The notes below the pieces were generated by a model. It was given only the letters and a program-made list of their open reading frames with translations, did not search any database and was not told the origin of the DNA. A stretch of DNA of 64,000 nucleotides from NCBI RefSeq assembly GCF_003996855.1, contig NZ_NRQY01000001.1, forward strand, positions 1,440,230-1,504,229, in the 5' to 3' direction. Of this stretch, positions 21,705 through 32,762 are shown one piece after another (position 1 is the stretch's first letter; the number at the start of each line of letters is the position of its first letter). A program made the position numbers and the translations under genes. Source of the stretch: Morganella morganii. GTDB taxonomy: Bacteria > Pseudomonadota > Gammaproteobacteria > Enterobacterales > Enterobacteriaceae.

Positions 21705-23486
21705 ATGACGCAAACACATACTTTTATTCCCGGCAAAGATGCCGCCCTTGAAGATTCCATCAGCCGCTTTCAGCAGAAATTACAGCAGCTGGGTTTCAAT
21801 ATTGAAGAAGCCTCGTGGCTCAACCCGGTGCCGAACGTCTGGTCCGTGCATATCCGTGATACTGACTGTCCGCTCTGCTTTACCAATGGTAAAGGAGCGA
21901 CAAAAAAAGCGGCACTGGCATCCGCGCTGGGCGAGTATTTTGAGCGTCTGTCCACCAACTACTTTTTTGCCGATTTCTGGCTGGGCGAAACCATTGCCAA
22001 CGGGGAATTTGTTCACTATCCGGATGAGAAATGGTTCCCGCTGACAGACGATGATTCTCTGCCGGAAGGCATTCTCGATCAGCATCTGCGCGAATATTAT
22101 GATCCGGAAAATGATTTGCAGGGCAGCCAGTTAATTGATCTGCAATCGTCCAATGAAGAGCGCGGTATCTGCGCCCTGCCGTTTACCCGCCAGTCTGACG
22201 GCAAAACTATCTATATTCCGATGAATATCGTTGCAAACCTGTATGTGTCCAACGGTATGTCCGCCGGGAACACCCGCAATGAAGCCCGCGTGCAGGGACT
22301 GTCGGAAGTCTTTGAACGTTATGTGAAAAACCGCATTATTGCTGAGCGCATCAGTTTACCGGCAATCCCGGAAGACGTGCTGGCGCGCTACCCGCAGGTT
22401 GTTGAGTCAATCCGCACCCTGGAAAGTGAAGGTTTCCCGATCTTCTGTTTTGATGCCTCTCTCGGCGGTCAGTATCCGGTGATCTGCGTGGTACTGTTTA
22501 ACCCGGCCAACGGTACCTGTTTTGCCTCTTTCGGTGCCCATCCGGATTTCGGTGTTGCACTGGAGCGGACCGTCACCGAGCTGTTACAGGGACGCGGCCT
22601 GAAAGACCTGGATGTCTTCACCGCACCAACCTTTGATGATGAGGAAGTGGCGGATCAGACCAACCTGGAAACGCATTTTATCGATTCAAGCGGCCTGATC
22701 AGCTGGGATCTGTTTAAACAGGATGCGGACTATGATTTCGCTGACTGGCAGTTCCGCGGTACCACAGAAGAAGAATTTGCCACACTGATGGCGCAGTTCG
22801 CGGCATCCGGTCACGACGTGTATATCGCCGATTATGAGCATCTGGGTGTGTATGCCTGCCGTATCCTGGTACCGGGGATGTCCGATATTTATCCGGTGGA
22901 AGATTTGCATATGGCGAATAACGCCATGGGTATTCATCTGCGTGAAACGATCCCCGCCCTGCCGGAAAGCCATTACAGCCCGGAAGATTATCTCTCTCTG
23001 CTGGCACAGCTGGATGAGGAAGGTCATGACGATTTCACCCGTGTCCGTGAGTTACTGGGCATTGCCGCCGGTAAAGATAACGGCTGGTCCACCCTGCGTA
23101 TCGGTGAGCTGAAATCTATGCTGGCACTGGCGGGTGGTGATACTGATCAGGCGCTGGCCTGGGTGGAATGGACACAGGATTTCAACGCCAGTGTGCTCAG
23201 TGCTGCGCGGGCAAACTATTACCGCTGTCTGCATACCCTGTTATTACTGATGCAGGAGCTGGATCGTGACGCAGAACAGTATCTTCCTGCGTTTGCACGC
23301 ATGTACGGTCAGGAAACACTGGACGCAGCCTTAAATGCCCTGAACGGCAAAAACTGTTTCTTCGGATTATGTGCATCTGATAATAACTTAACCGCATTTC
23401 CTGCTCATCAGGCACTGCTGGCAGCTTATGAAAAACTGCAAAAAGCAAAAACGCATTTTTGGCTAAACGATAAAAATGCGATTTAA
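21705..23486 (+). CDS. ycaO: YcaO, ATP-binding YcaO-domain protein
   Basis: YcaO is the founding member of the YcaO superfamily, whose biosynthetic members use ATP to activate backbone amides. In E. coli it is linked to RimO-dependent methylthiolation of ribosomal protein S12. I chose the ATG giving MTQTHTFIPGKDAALEDSI. The product is 593 residues (E. coli 586). The YcaO core includes TNGKGATKKAALASALGEYFER and NEARVQGLSEVFERYVKN, which hold ATP and Mg ligands, followed by a TPR-like C-terminal part. Gene order ycaO-focA-pflB matches E. coli. Confidence 0.95.
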   Translation: MTQTHTFIPGKDAALEDSISRFQQKLQQLGFNIEEASWLNPVPNVWSVHIRDTDCPLCFTNGKGATKKAALASALGEYFERLSTNYFFADFWLGETIANGEFVHYPDEKWFPLTDDDSLPEGILDQHLREYYDPENDLQGSQLIDLQSSNEERGICALPFTRQSDGKTIYIPMNIVANLYVSNGMSAGNTRNEARVQGLSEVFERYVKNRIIAERISLPAIPEDVLARYPQVVESIRTLESEGFPIFCFDASLGGQYPVICVVLFNPANGTCFASFGAHPDFGVALERTVTELLQGRGLKDLDVFTAPTFDDEEVADQTNLETHFIDSSGLISWDLFKQDADYDFADWQFRGTTEEEFATLMAQFAASGHDVYIADYEHLGVYACRILVPGMSDIYPVEDLHMANNAMGIHLRETIPALPESHYSPEDYLSLLAQLDEEGHDDFTRVRELLGIAAGKDNGWSTLRIGELKSMLALAGGDTDQALAWVEWTQDFNASVLSAARANYYRCLHTLLLLMQELDRDAEQYLPAFARMYGQETLDAALNALNGKNCFFGLCASDNNLTAFPAHQALLAAYEKLQKAKTHFWLNDKNAI

Positions 23487-23704
23487 TCGTCGTAAATAGC
23501 AATAAACGTAAATATTAGGTTAATTTGTTCGTTTTAAGTAACACAAAAACGACAAGTTAGCCTGATTTTTTACTTTAATTAAATAAAAACAAAAAATAAA
23601 AATATTTAATAATTTTTAAAAAATAGTTTTTCTTTTATATACATAAGCTTACATTGATTTTTCAACTTTTTAAGGGATATTTGACGATTCTCTTGAACGC
23701 CTTT

Positions 23705-23746
23705 ATGATCCACATCAAGTTTAATTTTTTCACCCTTTGTTACTAT
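23705..23746 (+). promoter_or_regulatory. FNR-type anaerobic promoter upstream of focA
   Basis: ATGATCCACATCAA at 23705-23718 matches the FNR consensus (TTGAT-N4-ATCAA) at 9 of 10 positions. A possible -10, TACTAT at 23741-23746, places the site centre near -41.5, the class II position. A second possible -10, TATAAT, is at 23757-23762. The rest of the 304-bp ycaO-focA gap is AT-rich and holds no gene. Confidence 0.6.
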
Positions 23747-23790
23747 CATTGCGTGCTATAATTATTTGGAATCAAGAGACAGTTAGCATT

Positions 23791-24651
23791 ATGAAAACTG
23801 ACGCACTTTTTAATTTATTACCTCCTGCCGCTATGGCACATGTTGCAGACGATGTGGGTGTCTATAAAGCAACGAAAGCCCCTCACATTACATACTTATC
23901 TGCATTTATGGCAGGAATTTTCATCTCAGTAGGTTTTGTCTTTTATATTACCGCCACCACCGGTACCGCAGGCATAGTGCCTTTTGGTATCGCAAAACTT
24001 ATCGGTGGTTTATGTTTCTCGCTCGGTCTGATGCTGGTTGTGGTTTGCGGGGCTGATTTATTCACCTCCACCGTATTAACCAGCGTGGCAAAAGCCACCG
24101 GGCGTATCACCTGGGGACAGATGTTTGCAAACTGGACCCGCGTGTATTTCGGTAACCTGGTCGGCGCCCTCTTCTTTGTCGCCCTCATCTGGTACGCCGG
24201 ACAATCAATGGCAGCCGACGGGCTGTGGGGATTAAATATCCTGCAAACAGCGGATCATAAGCTTCATCACACCTTTATTGAAGCCGTCTGTCTCGGGATT
24301 CTGGCAAACTTAATGGTTTGTCTGGCGGTATGGATGAGCTACGCAGGCCGTAGTCTGACCGATAAACTTTTAGCTTTAGTCTTACCTATCGGTATGTTTG
24401 TTGCCAGCGGATTTGAGCACAGTATCGCCAATATGTTTATGATCCCGATGGGGATTGTGATTAAAAATTTTGCACCTTCTGAATTCTGGACTATGGTTGG
24501 TTCGTCGCCTGAACAGTTTCCGTCCCTGACAGTTTCTGATTTCGTGATTAACAACCTGATTCCGGTCACCATCGGCAACATTATTGGTGGTGCAGTTTTA
24601 GTCGGTCTGACTTATTGGCTGATTCATTTACGCGGTGACCAGAAGCATTAA
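23791..24651 (+). CDS. focA: Formate channel FocA
   Basis: FocA is a pentameric inner-membrane channel that moves formate and formic acid during mixed-acid fermentation. I chose the ATG giving MKTDALFNLLPPAAM, which aligns with E. coli FocA; the product is 286 residues (285). Six membrane helices are visible. VVCGADLFTSTVL and FGNLVGALFFV are FNT-family signatures, and His-containing GFEHSIANMF holds the pore histidine. It precedes pflB by 54 bp with no terminator, so the two form the usual focA-pflB operon under FNR control. Confidence 0.98.
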   Translation: MKTDALFNLLPPAAMAHVADDVGVYKATKAPHITYLSAFMAGIFISVGFVFYITATTGTAGIVPFGIAKLIGGLCFSLGLMLVVVCGADLFTSTVLTSVAKATGRITWGQMFANWTRVYFGNLVGALFFVALIWYAGQSMAADGLWGLNILQTADHKLHHTFIEAVCLGILANLMVCLAVWMSYAGRSLTDKLLALVLPIGMFVASGFEHSIANMFMIPMGIVIKNFAPSEFWTMVGSSPEQFPSLTVSDFVINNLIPVTIGNIIGGAVLVGLTYWLIHLRGDQKH

Positions 24652-24705
24652 TCTCTGTTTATCACGACTGAATTTCTAAGTTCCATTGTTAAAAGGTAAA
24701 GTATC

Positions 24706-26988
24706 ATGTCAGAATTAAATGAAAAATTCGCTTCAGCATGGCAAGGCTTTAATCTGGGTGACTGGTCACAGGAAGTTAACGTCCGTGACTTTATCCAGAA
24801 AAACTACACCCCATATGAAGGCGATGAGTCTTTCTTAGCAGGCGCTACAGATGCAACAACCGCACTGTGGACTACTGTCATGGAAGGCATCAAAATCGAA
24901 AACAGCACCCATGCTCCTGTCGATTTTGACACTGATCTGCCGTCTACTATCACTTCTCACGATGCCGGTTACATCAACAAAGATTTAGAAAAAGTTGTTG
25001 GTCTGCAGACTGAAAAACCTCTGAAACGTGCAATGCTGCCGTTCGGTGGTATCCGTATGATCGAAGGTTCATGCAAAGCCTATGGCCGCGAAATGAACCC
25101 GGAAATCGAAAAAATCTTCACCGAGTACCGTAAAACTCACAACCAGGGCGTGTTCGACGTTTATACTCCGGACATCGTTCGCTGCCGTAAATCCGGTGTT
25201 CTGACCGGTCTGCCTGACGCATACGGCCGTGGTCGTATCATCGGTGACTACCGTCGTGTTGCACTGTACGGTATCGACTTCCTGATGAAAGACAAGTTCG
25301 CACAGTTCACTTCTCTGCAGGCTAAATTAGAAAGCGGCGAAGATCTGCGTGAAACTATCCAGCTGCGCGAAGAAATTTCAGAACAGCACCGTGCATTAGG
25401 CCAGATGAAAGAAATGGCTGCCAAATACGGTCTGGATATCTCCCGTCCTGCAACTAACGCTCAGGAAGCTGCACAGTGGACTTACTTCGGCTACCTGGCT
25501 GCTGTTAAGTCTCAGAACGGTGCTGCAATGTCCTTCGGCCGTGTTTCTACTTTCCTGGATGTTTATATCCAGCGTGACCTGGAACAAGGCAAAATCACTG
25601 AAGTTGAAGCTCAGGAAATCGTTGACCACCTGATCATGAAACTGCGTATGGTCCGCTTCCTGCGTACCCCTGAGTATGATGAACTGTTCTCCGGTGACCC
25701 AATCTGGGCAACAGAATCTCTGGCAGGTATGGGTACTGACGGCCGTACTCTGGTCACCAAAAACAGCTTCCGTTTCCTGAACACCCTGTACACCATGGGT
25801 CCTTCACCGGAACCGAACATGACCATCCTGTGGTCTGAAAAACTGCCTCTGAACTTCAAACGTTATGCCGCTAAAGTGTCTATCGATACCTCTTCTGTAC
25901 AGTATGAGAACGATGACCTGATGCGTCCTGACTTTGATAACGATGACTACGCAATCGCATGCTGCGTGAGCCCGATGATCGTCGGTAAACAAATGCAGTT
26001 CTTCGGTGCCCGTGCAAACATGGCTAAAACCCTGCTGTATGCAATCAACGGCGGTGTTGACGAAAAACTGAAAATCCAGGTTGGTCCTAAACACGAACCA
26101 ATTCACTCAGATGTTCTGGATTACGACGTTGTTATGGCTCGTCTGGACGAGTTCATGGACTGGCTGGCAACTAACTATGTAACTGCACTGAACTGCATCC
26201 ACTATATGCACGACAAGTACAGCTACGAAGCAGCGCTGATGGCTCTGCATGACCGTGACGTATATCGTACTATGGCATGTGGTATCGCAGGTCTGTCTGT
26301 TGCAGCTGACTCCCTGTCTGCTATCAAATATGCGAAAGTAAGCCCGATTATTGATGAAAGCGGCCTGGCTGTTGACTTCAAAATCGATGGCGAATACCCG
26401 CAGTTCGGTAACAACGACTCCCGTGTTGATGACATCGCATGTGACATCGTTGAACGTTTCATGAAGAAAATTCAGAAACACCACATGTACCGTAACGCAG
26501 TTCCTACACAGTCAATTCTGACCATCACGTCTAACGTTGTGTATGGTAAGAAAACCGGTAACACCCCTGACGGCCGTCGTGCAGGCGCTCCGTTCGGACC
26601 AGGTGCTAACCCTATGCACGGCCGTGACCAGAAAGGTGCTGTTGCCTCTCTGACTTCCGTTGCTAAACTGCCGTTTGCTTACGCGAAAGATGGTATTTCT
26701 TACACCTTCTCTATCGTACCAAACGCATTAGGTAAAGATGACGATGTTCGTCGTACTAACCTGGCAGGCCTGATGGATGGTTACTTCCACCACGAATCAA
26801 GCATCGAAGGTGGTCAGCACCTGAACGTGAACGTGATGAACCGCGAAATGCTGTTAGAAGCAATGGAAAATCCTGAGAAATATCCTCAGCTGACTATCCG
26901 TGTTTCAGGTTATGCAGTTCGTTTCAACTCACTGACTAAAGAACAGCAGAAAGACGTTATTACCCGTACATTCACAAAATCCATGTAA
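24706..26988 (+). CDS. pflB: Formate acetyltransferase (pyruvate formate-lyase)
   Basis: PflB converts pyruvate and CoA to acetyl-CoA and formate without oxygen. It is 760 residues, as in E. coli. The catalytic cysteines are adjacent in AIACCVSPM (residues 419-420), and the radical glycine is in RVSGYAVRF (residue 735). The codon bias is strong, as for an abundant enzyme. Its formate leaves through FocA, and the downstream pflA activates it, so the three genes form one functional unit. A terminator separates pflB from pflA. Confidence 0.99.
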   Translation: MSELNEKFASAWQGFNLGDWSQEVNVRDFIQKNYTPYEGDESFLAGATDATTALWTTVMEGIKIENSTHAPVDFDTDLPSTITSHDAGYINKDLEKVVGLQTEKPLKRAMLPFGGIRMIEGSCKAYGREMNPEIEKIFTEYRKTHNQGVFDVYTPDIVRCRKSGVLTGLPDAYGRGRIIGDYRRVALYGIDFLMKDKFAQFTSLQAKLESGEDLRETIQLREEISEQHRALGQMKEMAAKYGLDISRPATNAQEAAQWTYFGYLAAVKSQNGAAMSFGRVSTFLDVYIQRDLEQGKITEVEAQEIVDHLIMKLRMVRFLRTPEYDELFSGDPIWATESLAGMGTDGRTLVTKNSFRFLNTLYTMGPSPEPNMTILWSEKLPLNFKRYAAKVSIDTSSVQYENDDLMRPDFDNDDYAIACCVSPMIVGKQMQFFGARANMAKTLLYAINGGVDEKLKIQVGPKHEPIHSDVLDYDVVMARLDEFMDWLATNYVTALNCIHYMHDKYSYEAALMALHDRDVYRTMACGIAGLSVAADSLSAIKYAKVSPIIDESGLAVDFKIDGEYPQFGNNDSRVDDIACDIVERFMKKIQKHHMYRNAVPTQSILTITSNVVYGKKTGNTPDGRRAGAPFGPGANPMHGRDQKGAVASLTSVAKLPFAYAKDGISYTFSIVPNALGKDDDVRRTNLAGLMDGYFHHESSIEGGQHLNVNVMNREMLLEAMENPEKYPQLTIRVSGYAVRFNSLTKEQQKDVITRTFTKSM

Positions 26989-27033
26989 TTTGTGCGGTAA
27001 CCATTTGCTGTCTTATTAAAATAACTTAAACTA

Positions 27034-27060
27034 AAAGGCCCCTCTGTTTCGGGGCCTTTA
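27034..27060 (+). terminator. pflB terminator
   Basis: The 9-bp stem AAAGGCCCC with its complement has an 8-base loop and ends in CCTTTATTAT, 45 bp after the pflB stop. It would insulate focA-pflB from pflA. Confidence 0.85.
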
Positions 27061-27092
27061 TTATAACTGGTCAGTTTTGGAGTAATTCTGTC

Positions 27093-27833
27093 ATGTCAGT
27101 ATTAGGTCGTATTCACTCATTTGAATCCTGCGGGACCGTTGACGGTCCGGGCATTCGTTTTATCGTCTTTTTCCAGGGCTGTCTGATGCGTTGCCTGTAT
27201 TGTCATAACCGCGATACATGGGATCTGCATGACGGTCAGGAAGTCACTGTGGACGAGTTAATGAAAGAAGCGGTCACTTACCGCCACTTTATGAATGCAT
27301 CCGGCGGCGGTGTGACAGCATCCGGTGGTGAAGCGATACTACAGGCTGAGTTCGTGCGTGACTGGTTCCGTGAGTGTAAAAAAGAAGGTATTCACACCTG
27401 CCTGGATACTAATGGTTTTGTCCGCCGTTATGATCCTGTCATTGACGAGCTGATGGAAGTAACCGATTTGGTTATGCTGGATTTAAAACAACTCGATGAC
27501 AGCATCCACCAGAATTTAGTCGGTGTATCCAATCACCGCACATTACAGTTCGCCCGTTATCTCGCTGAACGGAATCAGAAAACCTGGGTACGCTATGTTG
27601 TCGTTCCGGGCTGGTCTGATGATGAGCATTCCGCCCACCTTCTCGGTGATTTCACCAAAGATATGAAGAATATCGAGAAGATTGAACTGCTGCCTTACCA
27701 CGAGTTAGGAAAGCACAAATGGACGGCAATGAATGAAGAATACAAACTTGATGGTGTTAAACCACCGTCAAAAGAGACCATGGAAAAAGTGAAATCCATT
27801 CTGGAAAGCTATGGTCATAAAGTGATGTATTAA
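27093..27833 (+). CDS. pflA: Pyruvate formate-lyase 1-activating enzyme
   Basis: PflA is a radical SAM enzyme that installs the glycyl radical on PflB. It is 246 residues, as in E. coli. The cluster motif CX3CX2C is C30, C34 and C37 ([15 protein letters not shown]), followed by the SAM-binding [11 protein letters not shown]. It starts 104 bp after pflB and ends at its own hairpin. The next gene, a toxin remnant, is not part of this pathway. Confidence 0.98.
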   Translation: MSVLGRIHSFESCGTVDGPGIRFIVFFQGCLMRCLYCHNRDTWDLHDGQEVTVDELMKEAVTYRHFMNASGGGVTASGGEAILQAEFVRDWFRECKKEGIHTCLDTNGFVRRYDPVIDELMEVTDLVMLDLKQLDDSIHQNLVGVSNHRTLQFARYLAERNQKTWVRYVVVPGWSDDEHSAHLLGDFTKDMKNIEKIELLPYHELGKHKWTAMNEEYKLDGVKPPSKETMEKVKSILESYGHKVMY

Positions 27834-27854
27834 GTTATCTCACTGTTATTCCTG

Positions 27855-27881
27855 ACAGCACACCCCGGTGTGCTGTTTTTA
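27855..27881 (+). terminator. pflA terminator
   Basis: The 10-bp stem ACAGCACACC with complement has a CC loop and is followed by TTTTT. It lies 22 bp after pflA. The following 255 bp up to the next gene contain no recognisable gene and should carry the promoter of the cyclase toxin gene. Confidence 0.88.
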
Positions 27882-28136
27882 TTTATAGCCGTAACTAACC
27901 GGATTCACTCCTCCGCTGAATGCTCTGTTCAGCAGAACAAACTTATCCGGTGTGAAAAATGCAAATAATCTGATTCTGATTAATGCAGACCGGGTAAAAC
28001 AACGGGTTAACACAATCCCCTTGTCAGACACTTACCGGACTGACTAATTGGTAATTTATACCGGTTTGGGTTGTTTTATGACATTTTTTTCTGTCAGTTT
28101 TTCTATCTTTACCTTTTATATTAAAAGGTAATACTG

Positions 28137-28946
28137 ATGCTGAAAATTGTCCCGTCCTTTCCCTCGTTTCCTGCCGGCGGTACTCAGGAAACGCGGCCTC
28201 CGGTTTCCGGTGAAACAGCTAAATCATACCCTGGGCTGATAACAAACCGGCAAACCATAATCTCACATATCGGTATCGCTGAAGAGCATCTTGCTCCTCT
28301 TCAGAATGTAGCGGAGCAGCAGCAGTTGGTGATCAGTTTCCGCCCTGTCGAGGCAACGGCAACCGGCCTTATCAGTGCAGGTTACCCGACAAAAGGGTTT
28401 ACGATTAAAGGTAAAAGCGCCAACTGGGGGCCGATGGCGGGGTTTATTCCTGTTGATCAGTTTTACAGTAAGCTCTGTGGCCAGAAACATAAAGCTGAAC
28501 TGATGAATAAAAAAGTTGCAGAATGTCTGCGGGATGGTTATGCCATTGCAGATAATCTGCAAATAACCGGTTCACGTATTAACGAACTGGTTGATATGGG
28601 ATTACTTACCCGCCATCAGCCGGATAAAAACGGATTCATCACACTCGAAAGTCAATCCCCTCATGGTCACCGGCATCTGTTCACTGCCAAACCGGCCGCA
28701 GATGATTTCTATACTATTTATGTACAGAAAGATGATACGCCGGTACAGGTTCTCTGTTCGCCGCAGCTGAATAAGCCACTGACCGCTGATTATGACCTGA
28801 TGATTGTTGCTCCCCGCACAGAAGATTTCGGCGGGCAGGATATGCCGCATAATCCGGATGTCAGTGCAAAAGAATTTACGGAAAAACGCCCCTATCTTCT
28901 GCGCCGCGGATCGACAAAAGAGATTATCAGCAAAGAATTACTGTAG
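28137..28946 (+). CDS. ExoY/edema-factor-like nucleotidyl cyclase toxin, N-terminal part ended by an amber codon
   Basis: These 269 residues match the catalytic core of anthrax edema factor, CyaA and Pseudomonas ExoY, host-activated cyclases that make cAMP or other cyclic nucleotides inside host cells. Visible active-site elements are Arg69 (SFRPV), Lys86 (PTKG) and Lys93 (GKSANWGPMAGFIPVDQ), and Asp218 and Asp220 (LTADYD), which correspond to R329, K346, K353, D491 and D493 of edema factor. H351 is replaced by Lys91. Residues 1-35 are rich in Ser, Pro and Thr and might be a secretion signal. The ribosome site AAAAGG lies 8 bp before the ATG. The frame ends at TAG 28944-28946, yet the homology continues in the same frame. 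No secretion apparatus is visible nearby. Confidence 0.85.
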   Translation: MLKIVPSFPSFPAGGTQETRPPVSGETAKSYPGLITNRQTIISHIGIAEEHLAPLQNVAEQQQLVISFRPVEATATGLISAGYPTKGFTIKGKSANWGPMAGFIPVDQFYSKLCGQKHKAELMNKKVAECLRDGYAIADNLQITGSRINELVDMGLLTRHQPDKNGFITLESQSPHGHRHLFTAKPAADDFYTIYVQKDDTPVQVLCSPQLNKPLTADYDLMIVAPRTEDFGGQDMPHNPDVSAKEFTEKRPYLLRRGSTKEIISKELL

Positions 28947-28991
28947 AGGGAAGATCCCCGTTTCGGTAATAACACGAAAAGAATCGCCGCT

Positions 28992-29300
28992 ATGATCCCG
29001 CAGATTAATGCTGCGCTGTGCCGGGAGGAGGGAACAGAGGTTGTACATCACGGTATGGATGCCACTAACCCTTTTTCTGATATGAATACTAATTTCCCTG
29101 TGACCTTTTTCCTGCCCGAATCGCTGGGCGGATTACCGCAGGTGCTGCTGGCAAAAGATATTGAGGGCTTACGGACCGTAATCCACATGCTTGAATGTAA
29201 CAAATTTATGGTACCGCATAATCCATTGTGGAGTAATGATATCCCGTCGTTACGCAGGGAAAGTTTTGAAATGACCCGGAGCCTGTTTAATACACTGTAA
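28992..29300 (+). pseudogene. ExoY-like cyclase toxin, C-terminal part in the same frame
   Basis: Reading straight through the TAG gives REDPRFGNNTKRIAA and then this segment, MIPQINAALCREEG and EVVHHGMDATNPFSD. HHG and N are spaced like H577 and N583 of edema factor (His305 and Asn311 in continuous numbering), so the missing catalytic residues lie here. The whole frame would be 387 codons, close to ExoY (378). The segment has no evident ribosome site for an independent start. It ends 15 bp before a hairpin shared with serS. Confidence 0.8.
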
Positions 29301-29314
29301 TTATCGGGTGGTAT

Positions 29315-29351
29315 AAAAAATCCCGCAGATTTTCACCAGCGGGATTTTTTT
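29315..29351. terminator. Bidirectional terminator between the cyclase toxin gene and serS
   Basis: A 12-bp stem (AAAAAATCCCGC and complement) has a 12-base loop, with A- and T-runs on both sides. It serves the rightward toxin gene and the leftward serS. Confidence 0.85.
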
Positions 29352-29378
29352 ATCAGATCAGGGACAACTGACCGGCAA

Positions 29379-30704
<1,326 letters not shown>

Positions 30705-30737
30705 TCATCTGTTTCACACCTTACCGCAACAGCAGCA

Positions 30738-32081
30738 TTAACGGTAGCGTTTTATCGGGCTATTTTGATCCTGCTCAGCAAGCCAGGCGAGTTTCTCGCC
30801 GATTTTGCCTTCCATCCCCCGGTTTGCCGGAAAATAGTAGCGGGTATCACGCATTTCAGGCGGAAAATAGACCTCTCCGGCGGCATACGCATTCGTTTCA
30901 TCATGCGCGTAGCGGTACTCTTTACCAAGCCCCATTTCTTTCATCAGTTTGGTCGGCGCATTACGCAGATGTTCCGGCACATCGTAATCCCGCCCTTCTT
31001 TTGCATCACGCATGGCGGCTTTGAAAGCGGTGTAAACGGCGTTACTTTTCGGTGCACAGGCGAGATAGACAATCGCCTGGGCAATCGCCCGCTCACCTTC
31101 CGCCGGCCCCACACGGGTAAAGCAGTCCCAGGCGGAAATCGCAACCTGCATAGCACGCGGATCGGCATTACCGACATCCTCTGACGCTATCGCCAGCAGA
31201 CGGCGTGCAACATAAAGCGGATCACCGCCTGCGGTGATAATCCGGGCATACCAGTAGAGTGCCGCATCCGGTGCCGAGCCGCGCACTGATTTGTGCAGCG
31301 CGGAGATCAGGTCATAGTAGCGGTCGCCTTTGTTATCAAAACGGGCGCTGCGCTCTCCGCTGACTTCTTTCAGCAGTTCAGTGGTCAGCACACGTTTGCC
31401 GTCAGCCCCGGTTTCGGCCATGTCGGCCATCATTTCCAGTACATTCAGCGAACGGCGGGCATCACCGGCGACCAGTTCGGCCAGCAGTTTACGGGTATCA
31501 TCAGGCAGGACGATATTTTGTCCGCCCAGGCCGCGCTCAGAATCATTCAGCGCCTGAATCAGAACAGCTTCGATATCTTCCGGAGACAGGGATTTAAGCA
31601 GATAAACACGGGCGCGGGATAACAGCGCGGAATTGAGTTCAAATGACGGGTTTTCAGTAGTGGCACCGATAAAGGTGACCGTACCGTCCTCAATATGCGG
31701 CAGAAACGCATCCTGCTGGCTTTTATTGAAGCGGTGCACCTCATCCACAAACAGAATGGTACGGCGCCCCAGATTACGGTTCTGGCGCGCCCGCTCGATA
31801 GCTTCGCGGATCTCTTTTACCCCGGAGGTCACAGCGGACAGGCGTTCAATATCCGCATCCGCATAGTGGCCGATCACTTCCGCCAGGGTGGTTTTCCCGG
31901 TGCCGGGCGGGCCCCAGAGGATCATGGAGTGGAGTTGTCCGGCGCGGATAGCCCGCGGCAGTGGTTTGCCCTCTGCCAGCAGGTGAGTCTGCCCGATATA
32001 CTGTTCCAGTGTCCCCGGCCGCATTCTGGCGGCCAGAGGCTGGTAATTGTTTTGCGAAAAATCGAGAGAAAAGTTAGTCAC
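30738..32081 (-). CDS. rarA: Replication-associated recombination protein RarA (MgsA)
   Basis: RarA is a clamp-loader-like AAA+ ATPase that acts at stalled replication forks. It is 447 residues, the same as E. coli. Walker A is GPPGTGKTT near residues 57-65, and Walker B is [21 protein letters not shown] is sensor-like. The start is a GTG ([10 protein letters not shown]), supported by GAGG just upstream that overlaps the lolA stop. The 7-bp gap to lolA indicates co-transcription of lolA-rarA, as in E. coli. Confidence 0.97.
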   Translation of the reverse strand: MTNFSLDFSQNNYQPLAARMRPGTLEQYIGQTHLLAEGKPLPRAIRAGQLHSMILWGPPGTGKTTLAEVIGHYADADIERLSAVTSGVKEIREAIERARQNRNLGRRTILFVDEVHRFNKSQQDAFLPHIEDGTVTFIGATTENPSFELNSALLSRARVYLLKSLSPEDIEAVLIQALNDSERGLGGQNIVLPDDTRKLLAELVAGDARRSLNVLEMMADMAETGADGKRVLTTELLKEVSGERSARFDNKGDRYYDLISALHKSVRGSAPDAALYWYARIITAGGDPLYVARRLLAIASEDVGNADPRAMQVAISAWDCFTRVGPAEGERAIAQAIVYLACAPKSNAVYTAFKAAMRDAKEGRDYDVPEHLRNAPTKLMKEMGLGKEYRYAHDETNAYAAGEVYFPPEMRDTRYYFPANRGMEGKIGEKLAWLAEQDQNSPIKRYR

Positions 32082-32088
32082 TGACGCC

Positions 32089-32700
32089 TCATTGACGCTG
32101 ATCGTCCAGCGTAACCCCCTTCGGCGGTGTAAAGGTGAATTTACTCATATTCACATCAGTACTCTGCTGACCTTTGAGCTGATAGCTGCTTTTCTGGCCA
32201 TCCTGCTCAACGGCGGCAAACTGCTGAATAATACCGTCCGGAGTTACAGTGATAGTAAATAATTTCAGATTGCCATTATTGATTTTCGGTTTCAGCTCAA
32301 AGCTGTCCCCGCGCTGGCTCACCATGTATTGCTGCCAGTCTGCCGGATCATTACGCGTGATCAGCATAAACGGCGTATTTTGTGTGGCATCTTTCAGCCA
32401 GGTGGCGGTGACCTGCTCAACAAACGGATTATAGAACCACAGTGTTTTTCCGTCAGAGACCAGCACACTTTCATCCGGCGCGCTCATCTGCCAGTTGAAC
32501 AGGTTCGGGCGTTTCACCCATAAATCCCCTGTTCCTTCCTGAACCAGTGCGCCGTCAGCATCAGTGACGGTCTGTGCGAAATTCGCATGGAAACTGTTCA
32601 CTTTTCCCAGACGCGACTGAAGATCACTGCGGGTATCTGCATGTGCGGCACTGACTGCGGCACCTGCCAGCAGGCAGGCTGTGATAAACACCTTTTTCAT
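32089..32700 (-). CDS. lolA: Outer-membrane lipoprotein carrier protein LolA
   Basis: LolA is the periplasmic chaperone that ferries lipoproteins from LolCDE to LolB. I chose the ATG giving [21 protein letters not shown], a clear signal peptide cleaved before DTRSD. The precursor is 203 residues, identical in length to E. coli. [12 protein letters not shown] and [16 protein letters not shown] match the hydrophobic lipid-binding cavity. It lies 62 bp after ftsK and 7 bp before rarA. Confidence 0.97.
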   Translation of the reverse strand: MKKVFITACLLAGAAVSAAHADTRSDLQSRLGKVNSFHANFAQTVTDADGALVQEGTGDLWVKRPNLFNWQMSAPDESVLVSDGKTLWFYNPFVEQVTATWLKDATQNTPFMLITRNDPADWQQYMVSQRGDSFELKPKINNGNLKLFTITVTPDGIIQQFAAVEQDGQKSSYQLKGQQSTDVNMSKFTFTPPKGVTLDDQRQ

Positions 32701-32762
32701 GTATACATTCCTGATGATGCGTTCGGATAAATCAGACGCCGCCTTTTCAGGCAGCGGCGTCA

